A stretch of 46,433 bases of DNA from Gnetum montanum (GCA_015680685.1 MNCI01003777.1:46784-93216); one strand, 5' to 3'; numbered from the stretch's first letter, positions 1 to 12,498 are shown. Numbers and translations: made by a program. The notes: generated by a model from the sequence alone, not told the origin.

Positions 1-586
1 TAACATCACCTATGGCCAATGTTGGGGGTATAACTCCTACCCCTCGGCATTGCTACTACATCCCTAGTGTTGCTCTAGTTACTCTAGAACGGCCTTAGCA
101 CCTCAACATTGTTCCAGCCTCAACATTGATACTACACCCCTAGCATTGTCCATGCATCTCAACCTGGCTACTATAGGCTCAATGTTGCTTCTAGAAGGCC
201 AGCATGGGTAGAAGAAGCCAACATGGGTAGAAGAAGCCAACATGGGTAAAATTTCTATTTACTATTTTTGGTAATCAGAATGGTTTTGATGTCATGGGGG
301 TATCAAAAATTATCATACATGGAAACCATGTTGGATTTAGACACATGCACGTAACACTAATATGTCAACAATTAGTACAAATTTGCAGTAAAATTTATGG
401 CCATGAGATCTATAAAAATCAAGCTCCAACACCATGAAAAGGTTCCACTTCTATGGCATTCAAGAGCTTTGAAAACTTTATGGCCATGAAACCTATAAAA
501 ACTAAGCAACTTTCAGCATGGAATCCATAGCCATTTTGACCTTTGTTACACCCCTAAGATTTTGTGAGGTTTTGTAGCAACGCTAA
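1..586. other. Non-coding sequence with short CAACATTG-type reiterations
   Basis: No supported coding region. The first 200 bases repeat CAACATTG/CCAATGTTG-like words many times. A 19-bp unit containing CATGGGTAGAAGAAGCC is in tandem at 203-248 (about 2.4 copies). A ~28-bp phrase starting TTATGGCCATGA recurs near 396 and 479. This is probably transposon-derived (3' region of an element upstream, or untranslated DNA), but I cannot assign it. Confidence 0.5.
203..248. repeat. 19-bp tandem repeat, about 2.4 copies
   Basis: CATGGGTA recurs at 203, 222 and 241, exactly 19 bp apart, and the two complete units are identical. It is probably a replication-slippage microarray inside transposon-derived non-coding DNA. 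No function is suggested. Confidence 0.8.
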
Positions 587-1427
587 TGATGAGTTGAGTT
601 TTGATAGGCTTCGACGTTGGATACATGATGTTAGAGCCCTGACGTTGCGTACCTGACATCGCCTCATCTAGATCTTGCCCATAAATATGGTGTTGGGGTA
701 CTTAGATGAAGAAGGAAGTAGGGAGTTAAGTAGATAGTTTAGTTTTCAGTTTCTTCTCTTTAAAATCTATTATTTCTAGTACATGGCCGTAGCATGATGT
801 TTGTAATCATATGACACCTTTGTTCAAGTGTGATGTACTTGGACACATTACATGACTAGCAATAAAGATCAAAATTACTCCTATCATTGCAGCATTCACT
901 TAGATTACTTTTTATTGTGAACTATTTATTATTTTCTTTAGTTAAATATTTATATTTGTTGCTATTTACTATTCATGTTATTAAGTGGAATGTGTACACC
1001 TTAATCACAAGAATTTAAGTGTAAATACTTGGTAATCTAGAGGTGTATTGTTTGGCACAACTAGTGACATACACTTGGCAACCCCAGAAGTAATCTCATG
1101 AAGTCTAAGATGTGTATGGATAGTTAAGAGCAAATAACATTGCCCATAGGCTAGTTTAGATCTTGTTTCCCGTTATTCATTAGTTTAATTAATTCACCTC
1201 TTTATCACCATCAGGAGTAGCGTAGAATTAGGAACATCATATGCCTCACTTTGGACCAAACCATACGTGACAAAGCTACCACTAGTTCAAGTGGGAAGGC
1301 AGCAAACTACGATCAGAGCATAACAATCTAGATGCCACAACTAGTCCCATCCATGAAATTTGATTGGATCGTGCATGAACACTTGTGATTCGTATGGTTG
1401 AGCATGGGGGTACCTTACCACTCATTA
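587..1427 (+). repeat. Degenerate LTR, E2/E3-related (E1 LTR)
   Basis: It starts TGATGAG and ends CTCATTA, close to the TGATGAG...CTCATCA ends of the clear LTRs at 16513, 25609 and 38999. Near the 5' end is a cluster of inverted-repeat words (GACGTTG, GACATCG) at about 611-655. A TATA-like ATAAATA lies near 680-690 and an AATAAAGA poly(A)-type signal near 860. The last 40 bp (a GGTACCTTACC-type end) match the other LTRs best. The following bases look only vaguely like the tRNA-Asp primer site, so whether this is a 5', 3' or solo LTR is unresolved. Confidence 0.65.
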
Positions 1428-2870
1428 GTTGAGCAACCTTGACATTAAGACTTCTAGCATGGCTCTTCTTGATAGCCCAAAACCCCCACACATCTTACTC
1501 CTCTATACTACCAATGTTGTAGATCTAGTAAGAAGTACAATAAGGTTTCATAATCTTGGGAGTTGTGGAGCATCTAGATCATGGAGTTGACTGTGGTGTC
1601 CAAAGTTACTGATTTCAAGAAATTCCAAATCCCCAGTGAAGTGAACCCCTTGCTTCCTTAGGCACCCCTTGTACACATTTCTAAACTTTCTTTATTATCA
1701 TCATAATAAAGTTTATAACTTCATTTGTTGTGCAAGTTAGCATAGATTTACTTTTTATTCTATGCATTTATTTTTTCAAATCTGCATTACATTATTACTT
1801 TATTACCCCCATTTACATTTTGTAAGTCCCTCAATGATTAGTAAGACTATCCAGGGCACCTTGAGTCCTATGTTTTGGAGGCCCTTGGGGTCCAAGGTTA
1901 AAGTTGTTATGGCCAGGATCTTTGGTTTTCCAATGACCAAATTTTCTAGTTGCTATAGTTTTCTAGCATTAGAAGGAGGGCCTTGCCCAAGTTTTGCATC
2001 TAATCCTATTAGCCACTATAACAATGCTATTGTCAAGAATAAAAAAACCTTTTAATTTACATAAAATACCTTTGAACTTTTGTAAATCTTTTTCTACCAC
2101 AAAACCAACATTGCCACCCACCTCCTTACCAATAAAACCCAGTGTGGAGGTTGTAGGTGATTTAGGTTTTGAGAGATTTTCATAGTAGTTGCTGGACATT
2201 TCAAGGTCAATGTTGATGTTCCACGCAAAGCCTTTTCCCCCTATGTTGTGAAAATTTCCTAGCAAGGCTAGCATTGGCACCTTGCCAAAATCGAACAAAA
2301 CCTTTGAAAACATAAAAAATTTTCACGTTAATTTTTGGGTTATAACCATTAGACCTACCAAAGAGTAAACCCCCAACATTGTGAAGAGAGGTGTAAGATT
2401 GTTCATCTTACCCCCTTTCTACCCCCCCTTTCCACCCCCAACGTGGATATTGTTGGTAGTTCCAACATGATGGAGGTTTGACTTAAAATTCTTGCATTTT
2501 CTATAGTGAAAGGTATACCTCTCATTACAACCTGCATTATATTTTACAGTTGTAGTGTATAATAGTTTAACAACCAAAGCCCTTTTTCGCATTTTAAGCA
2601 TTCCATCTGCTAGAATTTTTATCCCATTAGTTAATTAAACATTCTATTAAGCCAATTTCAAACACTATCACCATGTTAGTTGGCTAATCAACCGTTTTGC
2701 CATTTAACTTCACCAACATCAGATCTAGCCAACAAGCCATAAGTGTTTATGACCCCAAGGACCCCACCATGGTTGAATGTAGATAATAATTAAGAATTAG
2801 GGGGCAAAGCCTAGAATTTTTGATAATAAATGAAAACCATTACCACTTCATTTGTGTCAAATTTAGTTAG
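1428..2870. other. Non-coding leader of the E1 remnant
   Basis: About 1.4 kb between the degenerate LTR and the first gag-like reading frame. The longest open frames (97 codons on +, 1762-2055; 114 codons on -, 1969-2313) overlap each other and show no recognisable domain. Most likely the 5' untranslated leader of the E1 retroelement. Confidence 0.4.
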
Positions 2871-2873
2871 GCC

Positions 2874-5190
2874 AGCTCATCCCAAGGATGGAAATAGAGG
2901 CAAAAAGGAACTATGAGCTTATCCACCGTGACGGAAAGGAATACATCCCTTCCCTGTATGATAAAATACCCCTAAATGAAACTTACACACACAATCCTTT
3001 CTTAATTGATTAAGATGGATGAAGAGGATAGGAAGGCTATCTCGGATGAGTAATAAGAGGAAGAAGATGAGTTTTGGATTGAGTCCAAACATGAGAATCT
3101 CATGGGGGAGGGGGAGGAGGGGTTCTTCCAACAATCGACCCCTGAAGGCACAATGCCTACATCAATCCCCCTCACCTCTTCCACAGGGTAAATCCCTCAA
3201 TCCTCAACCCCTCCTTATCCAACCATGTTTGGGCCAATGCCCATTATAGCAACACACCAAATACGGTCGGTGATATAGTTAACAACCTTCCACTTTTCCA
3301 TGTCTTTTGCCACACAACCATGGTCTGTGTGGCCATCATCATTGGTTGTGACCACCACTAACCCCTTTTCCACCCAGATGGAACCCACAATGGGACCTCA
3401 AGTGGCCCAAGGGTCACATACCCCTTTTGTTCCCTTTGTGTCCTAGATACTGGCACAAACCTCTTTTTTGTTGTTCAACCCACTTGCAACCATGATGACC
3501 AGGTCTCTACCCTCAGTGCCATAAATGATTACGAGGCCACAGGCCTCCTAGCTTACACCACAACCTTTCATACAAATCCCACAACCCATGGGGATACCTC
3601 AAGACTGGATTAAGCCTTCCAAATGATTTAGGAATTAATGAAAGAGTTACAGAGGCTCAAGGCTTCCACATCTCAGGTTGCTAAGACTATGGATTTTTAT
3701 CAAGATGATCCCATCAATCCTACAATCCTAGAACTAACTCTTCCCCTAGGTGTCCCCATACCACAATTTACCAAGACAATGGTAAGGGTGACCCCAACTC
3801 ACATCTTATAACCTTTCACTCTAAGTGCTTACTATTACAAGCTTGGTCACATAGAATAATGAAAATATTCCCTATGTTGTTACGGGAAAAGCTCTAGACT
3901 GGTATTGTGCCTTGCTAAGAGGATCCATATCCTCATTAGAAGATCTAATATTACAAATCGTTAACCATTTCAAGTATAACTTGAAACCTGACACAATCCT
4001 TGACTAATTAATGAAGGTTAAGCAAGGACACCCCTTAAGCCAGTGCAAAAATTCATCCAATGATGGAATGCTTTGCTCAACAAGATCTTGGAACCAATAG
4101 TTGAAACTCATCTTCTAACTATCTTCAAGGGGGTGGTTAACAAATTTTTCAAGTCAAAATTATACTATTTAGATTCATGATCACTCAGTCAAGCCTTCTG
4201 CCAAACTAAGAACATAGAGGATGCCATAGAAGCTAGCCATGAACCTGCCTACATGGTGTATAAAAACCAACATGCACAAAAGGATAAGGAGAGGGGAAGG
4301 AAAAATAATGTAGAAGTGGCCACTGTGGAAAAGGAAAGTAAAACGATCACTAAAGGGCATATAGAATGAACCAACCCAGGCCCATGCTAACAAAAATAAC
4401 CAAACCTAAACATCTGGGACCTCTACATCAACTACTTCTAAGCCTAATTTTGAATGAAAATATTGGTCAAAATATACTAGGCTACCCTTAAAGGTATTAG
4501 AACTCCTAGACCAACTATTAAAGAGTGGAAGGATACAGTATAAAAAAATCACAAAAAATGCCTTTAAGAGGCATGAAAGACTATGTGAAATAGCCAAAGA
4601 CCCCACTCATGCAACCAAGGATGGCCCTTTAGTGCCTAGATACTTTAAGCTTAACCATTTCTATCATTATCATCAACTACTAGTTCATGATACTGACTTT
4701 TTCCTAGCACTAAAAGATGACCTACAAAAGATGATAGATAAGGATGAATGGGTGCTTGATGCCTCCAACCTAGCTAGGCCTCAAAACTAGTCGATGCAGA
4801 TCTATAAGTACCCATTGAACGCTAACAACATCTTGTATACCATAGCAACATTCAATGTCAACAATGACCCAAGGCTTGTGAGGGAATCGTTTGTGATTCA
4901 GGTACTTCTCACAATGAAAGGGATCCTTCAACTTCCACTAATTCAAGGTCCTCTTTTGTTGTAAGGATACCATCACTAATGCCCCCCAAAGAGCCTTTTG
5001 TAATTAGAGTGCCTTCCCCTCTTGTTACAATTGAGCCCACCTGTACATGTGAGCAACAACTCCCCATGGTGGCGAATGCAACAGGTTCTTCCTGCCAACC
5101 AACCAATAATAATAAAAAGTCTTCAACTAAACAATGACAGAAACATGTGCAAAACCCTAAAAACAAGGACAATCAATAAGCCATGGCATG
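2874..5190 (+). pseudogene. Tat-like Ty3/gypsy gag remnant (E1)
   Basis: This would have encoded the capsid/nucleocapsid polyprotein of a retrotransposon. Reading across stops and frameshifts, about 3870-4150 gives a Gag core with ALDWYCALLRGSISS followed by FKYNLKPDT and a KQG motif, like the retrotransposon gag domain in which W-[FY]-x-L-x-x-x-S-I-x-[ST]-x-x-[ED]-L is typical. About 4660-4790 gives FYHYHQLLVHDTDFF, a decayed form of the C-x-[YF]-H-x(4)-GHDT-x-x-C nucleocapsid-like motif of Tat-lineage elements, with its cysteines lost. The N-terminal part is acidic and low in complexity. Protease remnants follow in the same orientation. Many in-frame stops and indels make it non-functional. 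Tat-like placement rests on motif memory and not on a search. Confidence 0.7.
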
Positions 5191-5721
5191 GAAGGAAGTG
5201 AGCCCATTGATGCCCATTGTCATCTTATTTGTTCCCATAACCTCTACCACCTAGGTTGCTTCAACTAGTAAACCATGGGAGGACTCCAAACTCAAAGGGA
5301 AGGGAAAAGAGGTAAAGCCACAACAACCAAAACATGAAGTCCAAATTTTGGGGTGCATGGAAGAAGTTAATAACAATATGAACAAAAAGTCCTTAACCAA
5401 CAACAAAGACTTTCTCAATGTGATGGAACAGGTTAAATAGTTGCTAAAGTAAAAGAATACAACCCTTAGCCTACATGACCTTGTTATGACCTCGCTACAC
5501 ACCATGAAGCACTAGTAAAGATGTTGACATCTATTCCTATTAGCAAGGTTATCCTTGCCAATGAAGAATTCATCCATGTAGTGATGGTACTGTCTTCACC
5601 TAGGGAAGAAGTGAAACCAACATCACTAGTGTTTCACAACAACAAAATCACAACCAATTCCTAAAATAGTGAGGTAACAAAGGCTTCCCTCTTTATAACA
5701 ATAAGGGTGGGATAATATAAA

Positions 5722-5985
5722 GTGCATAGAGTGCATGTAGACGATGAAGCAGTAATGAACATGATACCCTATACCATTGTTGAATGTTTAGGCTTGATTA
5801 AACACATACAACACACTTCCACATCAACTCTTAAATCCTTTAATGGATCACACATTTCTGTGAAGGGATGTATCTCCTTAGACTTTGTGGTAGGGGAGCA
5901 ATTCACCACAACAGGAAACTTCTTGGTGGTGGAGGAAACACCAAGATTCAACCTTATCCTAGGGAGGCCTTGGCTATCTTAACTA
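5722..5985 (+). pseudogene. Retropepsin-like aspartic protease remnant (E1)
   Basis: An uninterrupted 86-codon frame resembles the Gag-Pol protease domain of Tat-type Ty3/gypsy elements. It begins with HVDDEAVMNMIPY, where the family has an active-site [VI]-D-D/G-G-[SA]-[AS]-x-N motif, and ends with the family hallmark LILGRPWLS (usually LLGRPW[IL]H). The catalytic aspartate region is kept as VDDEA, but the glycine-serine that follows in active enzymes is not obvious. A related tail continues after a stop (GGEIIIHGNN near 6030). It lies downstream of the gag remnant, as in Gag-Pro-Pol. It ends at a TAA after PWLS and is almost certainly inactive. Confidence 0.75.
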
Positions 5986-6063
5986 CGAGTTGTGTCCTTA
6001 CCCATCCACTAAGAAATTCACCTACCTTATGAGGGAGGTGAAATTATCATTCATGGTAACAAC

Positions 6064-6323
6064 ATGATTCCCCTATCAGTCAACAATGTTGACATAAAAC
6101 AGGGGTCAGAAGTGGAGTTTCAAGAAGAAGCTCCTAACCATAAAGTCAAGAAGCGTAATGGAGCAAAAGAGGCCAAAACCAACAATGATGGACTTAGGGA
6201 TACACTATGGGAAGAGCTCCCCTTCAACATCATAAGTGAGGGAGATGGGGAATACAAGCTTGTGCAAAATAGACCATATACATTTCCTAATATTTCATAG
6301 ATTAGGAAACATTTGCACAAGTA
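6064..6323 (+). pseudogene. Post-protease polyprotein tail (E1)
   Basis: A 78-codon frame follows the protease and continues past one stop for a few codons. It is charged (KVKKRNGAKEAK) and ends with an EGDGEYKLVQNRPY-type stretch. In Tat-type elements a hydrophilic linker separates protease from reverse transcriptase, and this fits such a linker. No reverse transcriptase follows: the sequence turns non-coding after about 6320 and then enters a gene on the opposite strand. Either the pol part was deleted or the element only ever carried gag and protease. Confidence 0.5.
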
Positions 6324-7170
6324 ATGTATACCCCCAATTCACTTGCCCTATGCACTTGTAGCCATGTAACCATATGTACTTATAGCCTTTAGTCTAGTTT
6401 ACACTTTGCTTGTTTATGCCATTTCATGTTGCTTTAAGTTAAATTTTAATTTACATATAGCTTAAAGTTTACCCTTTTTTGCATTTTTACTTATTAAAGC
6501 CTTTCCTTTTCTCTTTTAGCACGATAAACATAAAAATGCCATAACAACTTTAAAACTAGAAAATCCATAGAAATTTTAAAATACAAAATAAACCAAAAAT
6601 ATATTTTCCTTTGCAAAGTTTAGGATCCACCATGGCCTAAAATTGGCAAGATGTAGGATTCACCATTGCCTAAAGCTAGTAAGATGTATGGCCTGCTAAG
6701 GCCTTAAACTGGCAAACATCGCACGACTTGCTAAGGCCTTAAACTAGCAAACACTACACAGCTTTCCATGACCTAAAACTGGCAAAATCCTATGGCCCGC
6801 CATGGCCTTAAACTGGTAAACAACATCATAACTTATTTGTGATTTCGTCTACAACCTTATTTTCTAGCCAATTTTGACCTTTTATTACATTATGACCAGA
6901 TGAGTTAGCCAACGTAGCCTTATACTATAATTGCAACATAAAACCATGTAACCATAATATTAGAATAATATAACCAAAACTAAAGCTTAATAATAATAAG
7001 CAAAATGTCTAAAACATAATAATCATGGCCACATGATGTGGTAAAATGTCTAAATAATACATCATGAAACAATAAAACTGTCCACACAACTGAATCATTG
7101 GCTAAACACTAGCCTTCACAACATCAACATCAAACATGATCAAAAACAAGAATAATTAAAAATTGACAAC
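6324..7170. other. Non-coding spacer between E1 and gene A-minus
   Basis: AT-rich, without supported coding capacity on either strand. It holds the six-copy repeat at 6623-6826, listed separately. The part near 6840-7170 would be downstream (3' flank) of the minus-strand gene. Confidence 0.5.
6623..6826. repeat. Tandem repeat, six copies of ~34 bp
   Basis: Units begin near 6623, 6656, 6690, 6725, 6760 and 6793 (33-35 bp each). The shared core is close to ATGGCCTTAAACTGGCAAA, and each unit differs at several positions. Tandem arrays of this kind are common in the 3' untranslated regions of Tat/Ogre-type elements (known for the group), which fits its position just after gag-pro. Confidence 0.85.
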
Positions 7171-7178
7171 TCATGATG

Positions 7179-10100
7179 CTAGGGAGCATCTAGAGGAGGA
7201 GGTGGAGGGTCATTTCCACCTTCACTACTAGGGCTACTGATATCGCCTCATGCTTGTAACATGACAACACAAGGATAATTAGCAATCAATGCAAATACAA
7301 AACCAAATTAATAACTTAAACAAAAATAAAACAAAATAAAATCATATAACAAAAACATGATGGAACTCTAGCATGATGTATTCCCAAGTAAGATGCTTAA
7401 GGCTAACCTCCAAACAATGGAGGATTTGGTCTTCCATCATGCGGGCCTAGTCCAAATCCCTAAGATTAACGCACGTGAGGATGTTACTTTCATTAACATT
7501 TGTTCACATAGGCAGCTCTCGTAACACCATAGTAGTAGATACCTCACCCTTGGTCATAGAGATATGAGGAGTAGGGGATTCAACCATAATGAGAGTGTCT
7601 TCAAATAGCTTTAAGGCACTTTTAGCTTGAATCCCTTTAACAAATAGTTTCAACTTACACTATTCGATAGTCTTCTCTTTTATCCACTTAAGATAAGACT
7701 CATGATTAGCCTTATACTTCTTTTTGTGATCTTTTTGTGTCTAGCCCCATTCTAGGACACAAGCACAATAATCCTTCCACTCTTTGACCTTGTAGGTGAT
7801 CAGGTCCATTTGCAACTACTACTCCGCAATCTCTCAAGCAAGGGCAACCTTGTCATGGATGACGTTCTAGTAGTAGGCCCATGTGATCTCCTTGGTTTGT
7901 AAGGACTTTGTGTTAGCCACTTGGGCTTCCACAAAAGCCTTACGATCTTGTAGATCATTGATCACCTAAGCTTGCCTCTTGTTCTCCTCCTTTAAGCCCA
8001 CAACCTATTCCCATAGGGATTCGTTGGACCATTAGAGCTTCCACGAAGTTTTTGCACATGAAATTGCAAGATCAGTTGTACTTTCATATAACTTTCATGG
8101 AACATTTTCAACTTCAAGAGGGAGATTGGGCAATGAGTCTATCTCCATGTCACGGTTGGGATCCCATACAACCTTAGGCACTAAAAACAATACAATCATA
8201 AAATATACACATAAGCACAATATACAACAGGAATAGCCATAAGCATAACATATAACCAATATACCTCTAAAAACCAACATAAAACAATTAAGGAAAATTA
8301 AAGCAAAGTTCTTATGAATTTCAGGAGCAACTTAATGCAATCAATTAATGATATCCTTGGCCACTCCATGCATTCATTCCACCTTATCTACAACCTCTAC
8401 CCATGGTTTCATGTGAAACATAGGGGTAGAGGCTTCTACTTGGGGCTCAGTGTCTACAACAAGTATAATAATCGATGAATGGTTAAAATAAAATCTAAAA
8501 TACAAAACAACAAACTATAATGAATAACATAAAAGTGTTTTCATACCTAGATCCTCATTTGGGATGACAATTGGGGTTCACTTGGCAACAATTTTCCAAA
8601 TAGGGCATCCAAGTCCTCTAATGTAATGTTGGTCAATCCCTCATCCTTGTGCTATTGTAGAAGTGCCTTTGCTCTACTGATGCTACTGCAGCTTGGGCCA
8701 CCAGTTCTTACCTCTTGTCTACAAGAACAATAAACCCAAAACGTTAAAATAACTAAGACCAAATAACAACATACCCTTAAAACCCTAAAACCTAAAAACA
8801 TAAAACTTAAAACATAGAATAACCTAATCATAAAACAAAGTTAGAGCATACCTACAACTATCCCATGTGTTTGACCAAATTTAAGTTTAAGCCTCTTCTT
8901 GGAAGGCTACTCATTAGCTGGTGTTGCTTCCTCAACAATGGGATGGTTCAACTTTACTCTAGTTGCCCTATCAGCTTTAGCATGTAACTCCTTGGCCCTC
9001 TCAGCATTGGCTTGTTCAACATGAGGCTCAACCACCATTCTTTTAGGAGAAGCATAACACCTACCATTAACTCCCTTAGTGGTGATAGAAATCAACTCCC
9101 CAACATCCTTCGTTTGGTTCTACACTTGCATGATTGGATAAATGTGCTTTATCCAAGGTCTAGAAAGTTGGAATGGGTCTTAGCTCACCCATTGTCCATC
9201 CCTCCTCACCATCAAGAACTTTGTGAATCTCCTCAAATATGTTGCAAAGAATGCATAATGCATATGGAATATTGTGGTAAGGTCCTCCCAAAGTTTGAGG
9301 ATTTCCTCTTGTAGCCCAGAGGCCAAGTGAGCAGCCTAGTTAAATCGAGCACGTTTTGTTAAGACCTTCATCATGGTCCATGCCTGGGCAATGTCGGTTA
9401 CCTTCTTCTATGATAGCAACTTTGGAAAGGCATGAGACCTAAACAAGGAATAGGATTACCTTACTTCTGGCACCTAGAAATCCTCCAATTCCAACCTAGA
9501 ATGGCCCTAATGAGCACTTGACCATGACTCCACCTCCTTGTAATGGCTTGCCTCGTTTGCTAGTTTGGTGGCAACTCTCATCCCTTTAGTGGGAACACCA
9601 AAGAGATCATAGAAGGTAGCCTCATTAATGGGCAAGGTGATTGGCACATTATGAACCTTGGTGATGAACTTCTTGGCATCTTTGTCAAAGAAGTTAATAA
9701 TGTTCACCATCTTAGCAGTGGGGATGGTTGGGCTAGGTGCCATGAAAGGATCAAGAAAACTTGCATTAGTAATGATTGCTTGAATATTTCTAGGTGCCTA
9801 TTCCCTAAACCAACATTGTGCCCATTCTACCTCACCATATTTCAAGATGAGAGTCTCCTCAAGATGTCTTGAAATAACCAAGGTGATGCTAGAGGATGTG
9901 GAAGCCCTTGTAAGACAACAATGAAAATGGCCAGTTAGCTTAAGCATAGACACATCACGTATAACCAAAGTATAACAAGAATCACACATTAAAACCACAA
10001 AAACACTTAAAACCAGAATAGCCCAAAATCATATAGCCATGAAAATGTTAGAAGAACATAACAAAACCATAATTTTTCCTACCTTTCTTATTCTTGCTTT

Positions 10101-12498
10101 GTGAAGGTTGTGTAGAGGTCCCAACAATGGTTTTCTTTTCTAAAAGGTGTTTAGGGGCCACTTGTGAGTTCTCTCAATGGCTACACACCTCTTGAAGGCT
10201 AGAGCAGTGATGTCATTGTATTTATCAAAATTGTCCTTTAATTGATCAACCATTGCGGTTATTATTGGGCTCTTGGTAAATACACCCACTATAGTTTGAG
10301 CCACCACCAAGGTTTGATCATTCTTGATCAAACCTTAGTCACTAATCCTATACTTGCAAGGTATTTAATGTTCAAAACGTTAAAAACTCATAATGCTAAG
10401 GATAAGTAGGTAGAACAAATAAACTAGAGTAAACCAAAAATCACAACCATACTTACCCCTCCAAATGGTACTTGTAAGGTGTTTAGCATTTGAAATGTTA
10501 GAAACTCATAATGCTAAGGAAAAGTAGGTGGAAAAAATAAACCAAAAATCACAACCATATTCACCCCTCCAAATGGTACACTATGCCAGGAGGATTCTGG
10601 AACAATGTGTAAGCCTAGTGTGCCACCATCAAAATGTTCTTAGCATTGTACTGAGAGAACTATGGCATGTTCCAAATTTGGGATAGTTGGCAAGTCCCCT
10701 TAGTACTTTTGTTGTCCAAAAAATCCCCTTTGGTGTGGGTCTCAGGATCATCCATTATGAACTTGACAATCATATTGGACGACTGAGGCAGTAGGGTCTT
10801 CACGATGGCACTGAATGTATATGTAGACAAGTGTAACCATGTCATCTTACTAAAGTCTTGTAAGAGGTAGGCAAGGAACTCCCTTGCTGCTAGTTGGAAC
10901 CATAGGGAGCCTTTCTTTAAAACCATGTCAGTGGCAGGAGTGTTGGGTTTAGGTAGGTGGAGACAACAGAGTATCCCTACCAACTCAACCACCACCAAGA
11001 TGGGCTTAAGAAAGGCCATGCATGGAAATAACACATTGTTAAACCATGTTTTAAACTCTTAGAACAAGAACAACAAAACTAGGAACAACCACAACCACAA
11101 CCAAGTATAACAACTATACATCACTTTGAATTTCATAGGAATTTTGCTCAAAATCCTAGTTAATGGTGAAACTAGCCATAGTAAAAACTCTAGGAATGTT
11201 AGTTTAAAATTCCTTATAAATTCAAAAATAAAAATTCAAACAGCCTAAACAAACCTTGAACATGATAAACAAATTACAAAAACATCTACATTACAGTCCC
11301 AAATTGAAAACAAATTGAAAACACAATGCAAAACTATAACCAAATTTAACCAAAATTCACAATTTCACACCAAAACTATGAAAATAGTCATAGGAAATCA
11401 TTGATAAAAAAATACCAAAAAATTTTTAACATCAATAGAACTAATTCTACACAACTCCCAACATCCCTAAGTGTCCCCAAGAACATGGCATGTTAGTGGT
11501 AAAAATTATCCAACATGCCAATGCTACCCATCTTTACAGGGGTAAAACCACTAAAGTCAAAAAACTTTGTTTTGCACATCCTCACTATAAAAATCACAAA
11601 AAATCAACCGTAACTTCAAATGTAGTGATTCTAGGATCATTTGAAAGCTAAAATGAAGACCTAAAAACCCATAGCTTAAATAAAGACCTACAAACCCACA
11701 ACTTGAAAACGTATAAATTCCTTGTCATTTTTACAGAAAAAATTCATGAAATAACATGAAAACTGAAAAATGGCATGGAAACACACATACATCAACTAAC
11801 GAGAAAATTCACCAAAAACTTAACCATAAACCCAAATCGCATAATACCACAACCATTTGAAACATTAAACCTAAAAAAAAAAATCCATAACCTCAAAAAA
11901 TTACAATTTCAAACCATTTTTTACACATAAAATCACAAAAGTACCATAAAATAGCAAAAACAGGAAAATCACTGTGTGCTGGCTAATGGAAAAATTCATA
12001 GAAAATTATTCGTGAGTCCAAATCTAGTGGTTCAACCACTGTTACAACTATCAAACACTGAATTACAATCCTATGGAAGTAAAAATTAAGAATCCCTAAC
12101 TATTTTCTTAATAAAAACTGTAGAAGTGGTGTTGCTTTTTTGACTAAAGACAACAAAAACACACAAAATTGACTGAAACAAAATTTTAGAACCTACACAA
12201 AACCAAATCTAAACATCCAAGAAACACTGAAAGCACATAAATCCCACCCAAAAAAGCAGTGATTTTATCAAAATTTAATCTTATTTAACACAATAGTCTA
12301 GACCTAAAAATGCCTAATTCCTTAACTAGGAAAAGAACAAAAACACTTCAAAAAATGACCAAGAATGGAATACCTGGGGGTTATTCCAGAAAATCCTTTC
12401 CCAATGATGGACCATGATAGATAGGAAATGTCCTTGGATGCTACATCAACATCTTCTAGGGTAGGGATTTTGCTACTACTTGACTTCCTCTTCGACAT
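7179..12498 (-). pseudogene. Multi-exon transposon-associated gene, copy A-minus
   Basis: Family not recognised. On the minus strand I reconstruct about eight exons: 12498-12374 (opens MSKRKSSSSK, ends CAG|GTATTC), ~11055-10565, ~10336-10083 (AAG|GTAGGA), 9906-8852 (acceptor TTACAAG, donor TAG|GTATGC), 8718-8547 (TAG|GTATGA), 8453-8316 (donor GT mutated to AT), 8180 to about 7410, and 7252-7179. The encoded protein has a globular middle (FFDKDAKKFITKVHNVPIT and FFATYLRRFTKFLMVRRDGQ), a charged, probably coiled-coil region, and a proline-rich end (GGNDPPPPPLDAP, then stop). A homologous copy lies on + at 33.9-38.85 kb with matching exon structure. Stops (many TAG) and frame breaks in exons 2, 4 and 7 show decay. 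Exon calls rest on splice consensus and the comparison of the two copies; exon 2 and 7 borders are approximate. It may be an antisense extra gene of a Tat-like retroelement. Confidence 0.7.
10351..10577. repeat. Tandem duplication of ~115 bp at an exon 2/intron border
   Basis: Bases 10351-10468 and 10469-10577 are two imperfect copies. Both start TACTTG[CT]AAGGT, contain AACTCATAATGCTAAGGA, and end with CCCCTCCAAATGG. Read on the minus strand, the repeated end covers the probable 3' end of exon 2 of gene A-minus and its splice donor, so the gene has two candidate donors here. Confidence 0.85.

Noticed and set aside
1969-2313. 114-codon frame on the minus strand
   Set aside because: No recognisable domain, overlaps a 97-codon frame on the other strand, and lies in a retroelement leader. 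Chance is the simplest explanation.
9012-9314. 100-codon plus-strand frame
   Set aside because: It is antisense to exon 4 of gene A-minus, whose minus-strand translation aligns with the plus-strand copy at 36.7 kb.
7179-12498. Gene A as an ordinary host gene or a DNA transposase
   Set aside because: Not proven either way. Two decayed copies among transposons argue against a single-copy host gene, and I see no DDE transposase signature or terminal inverted repeats, so I gave no named family.
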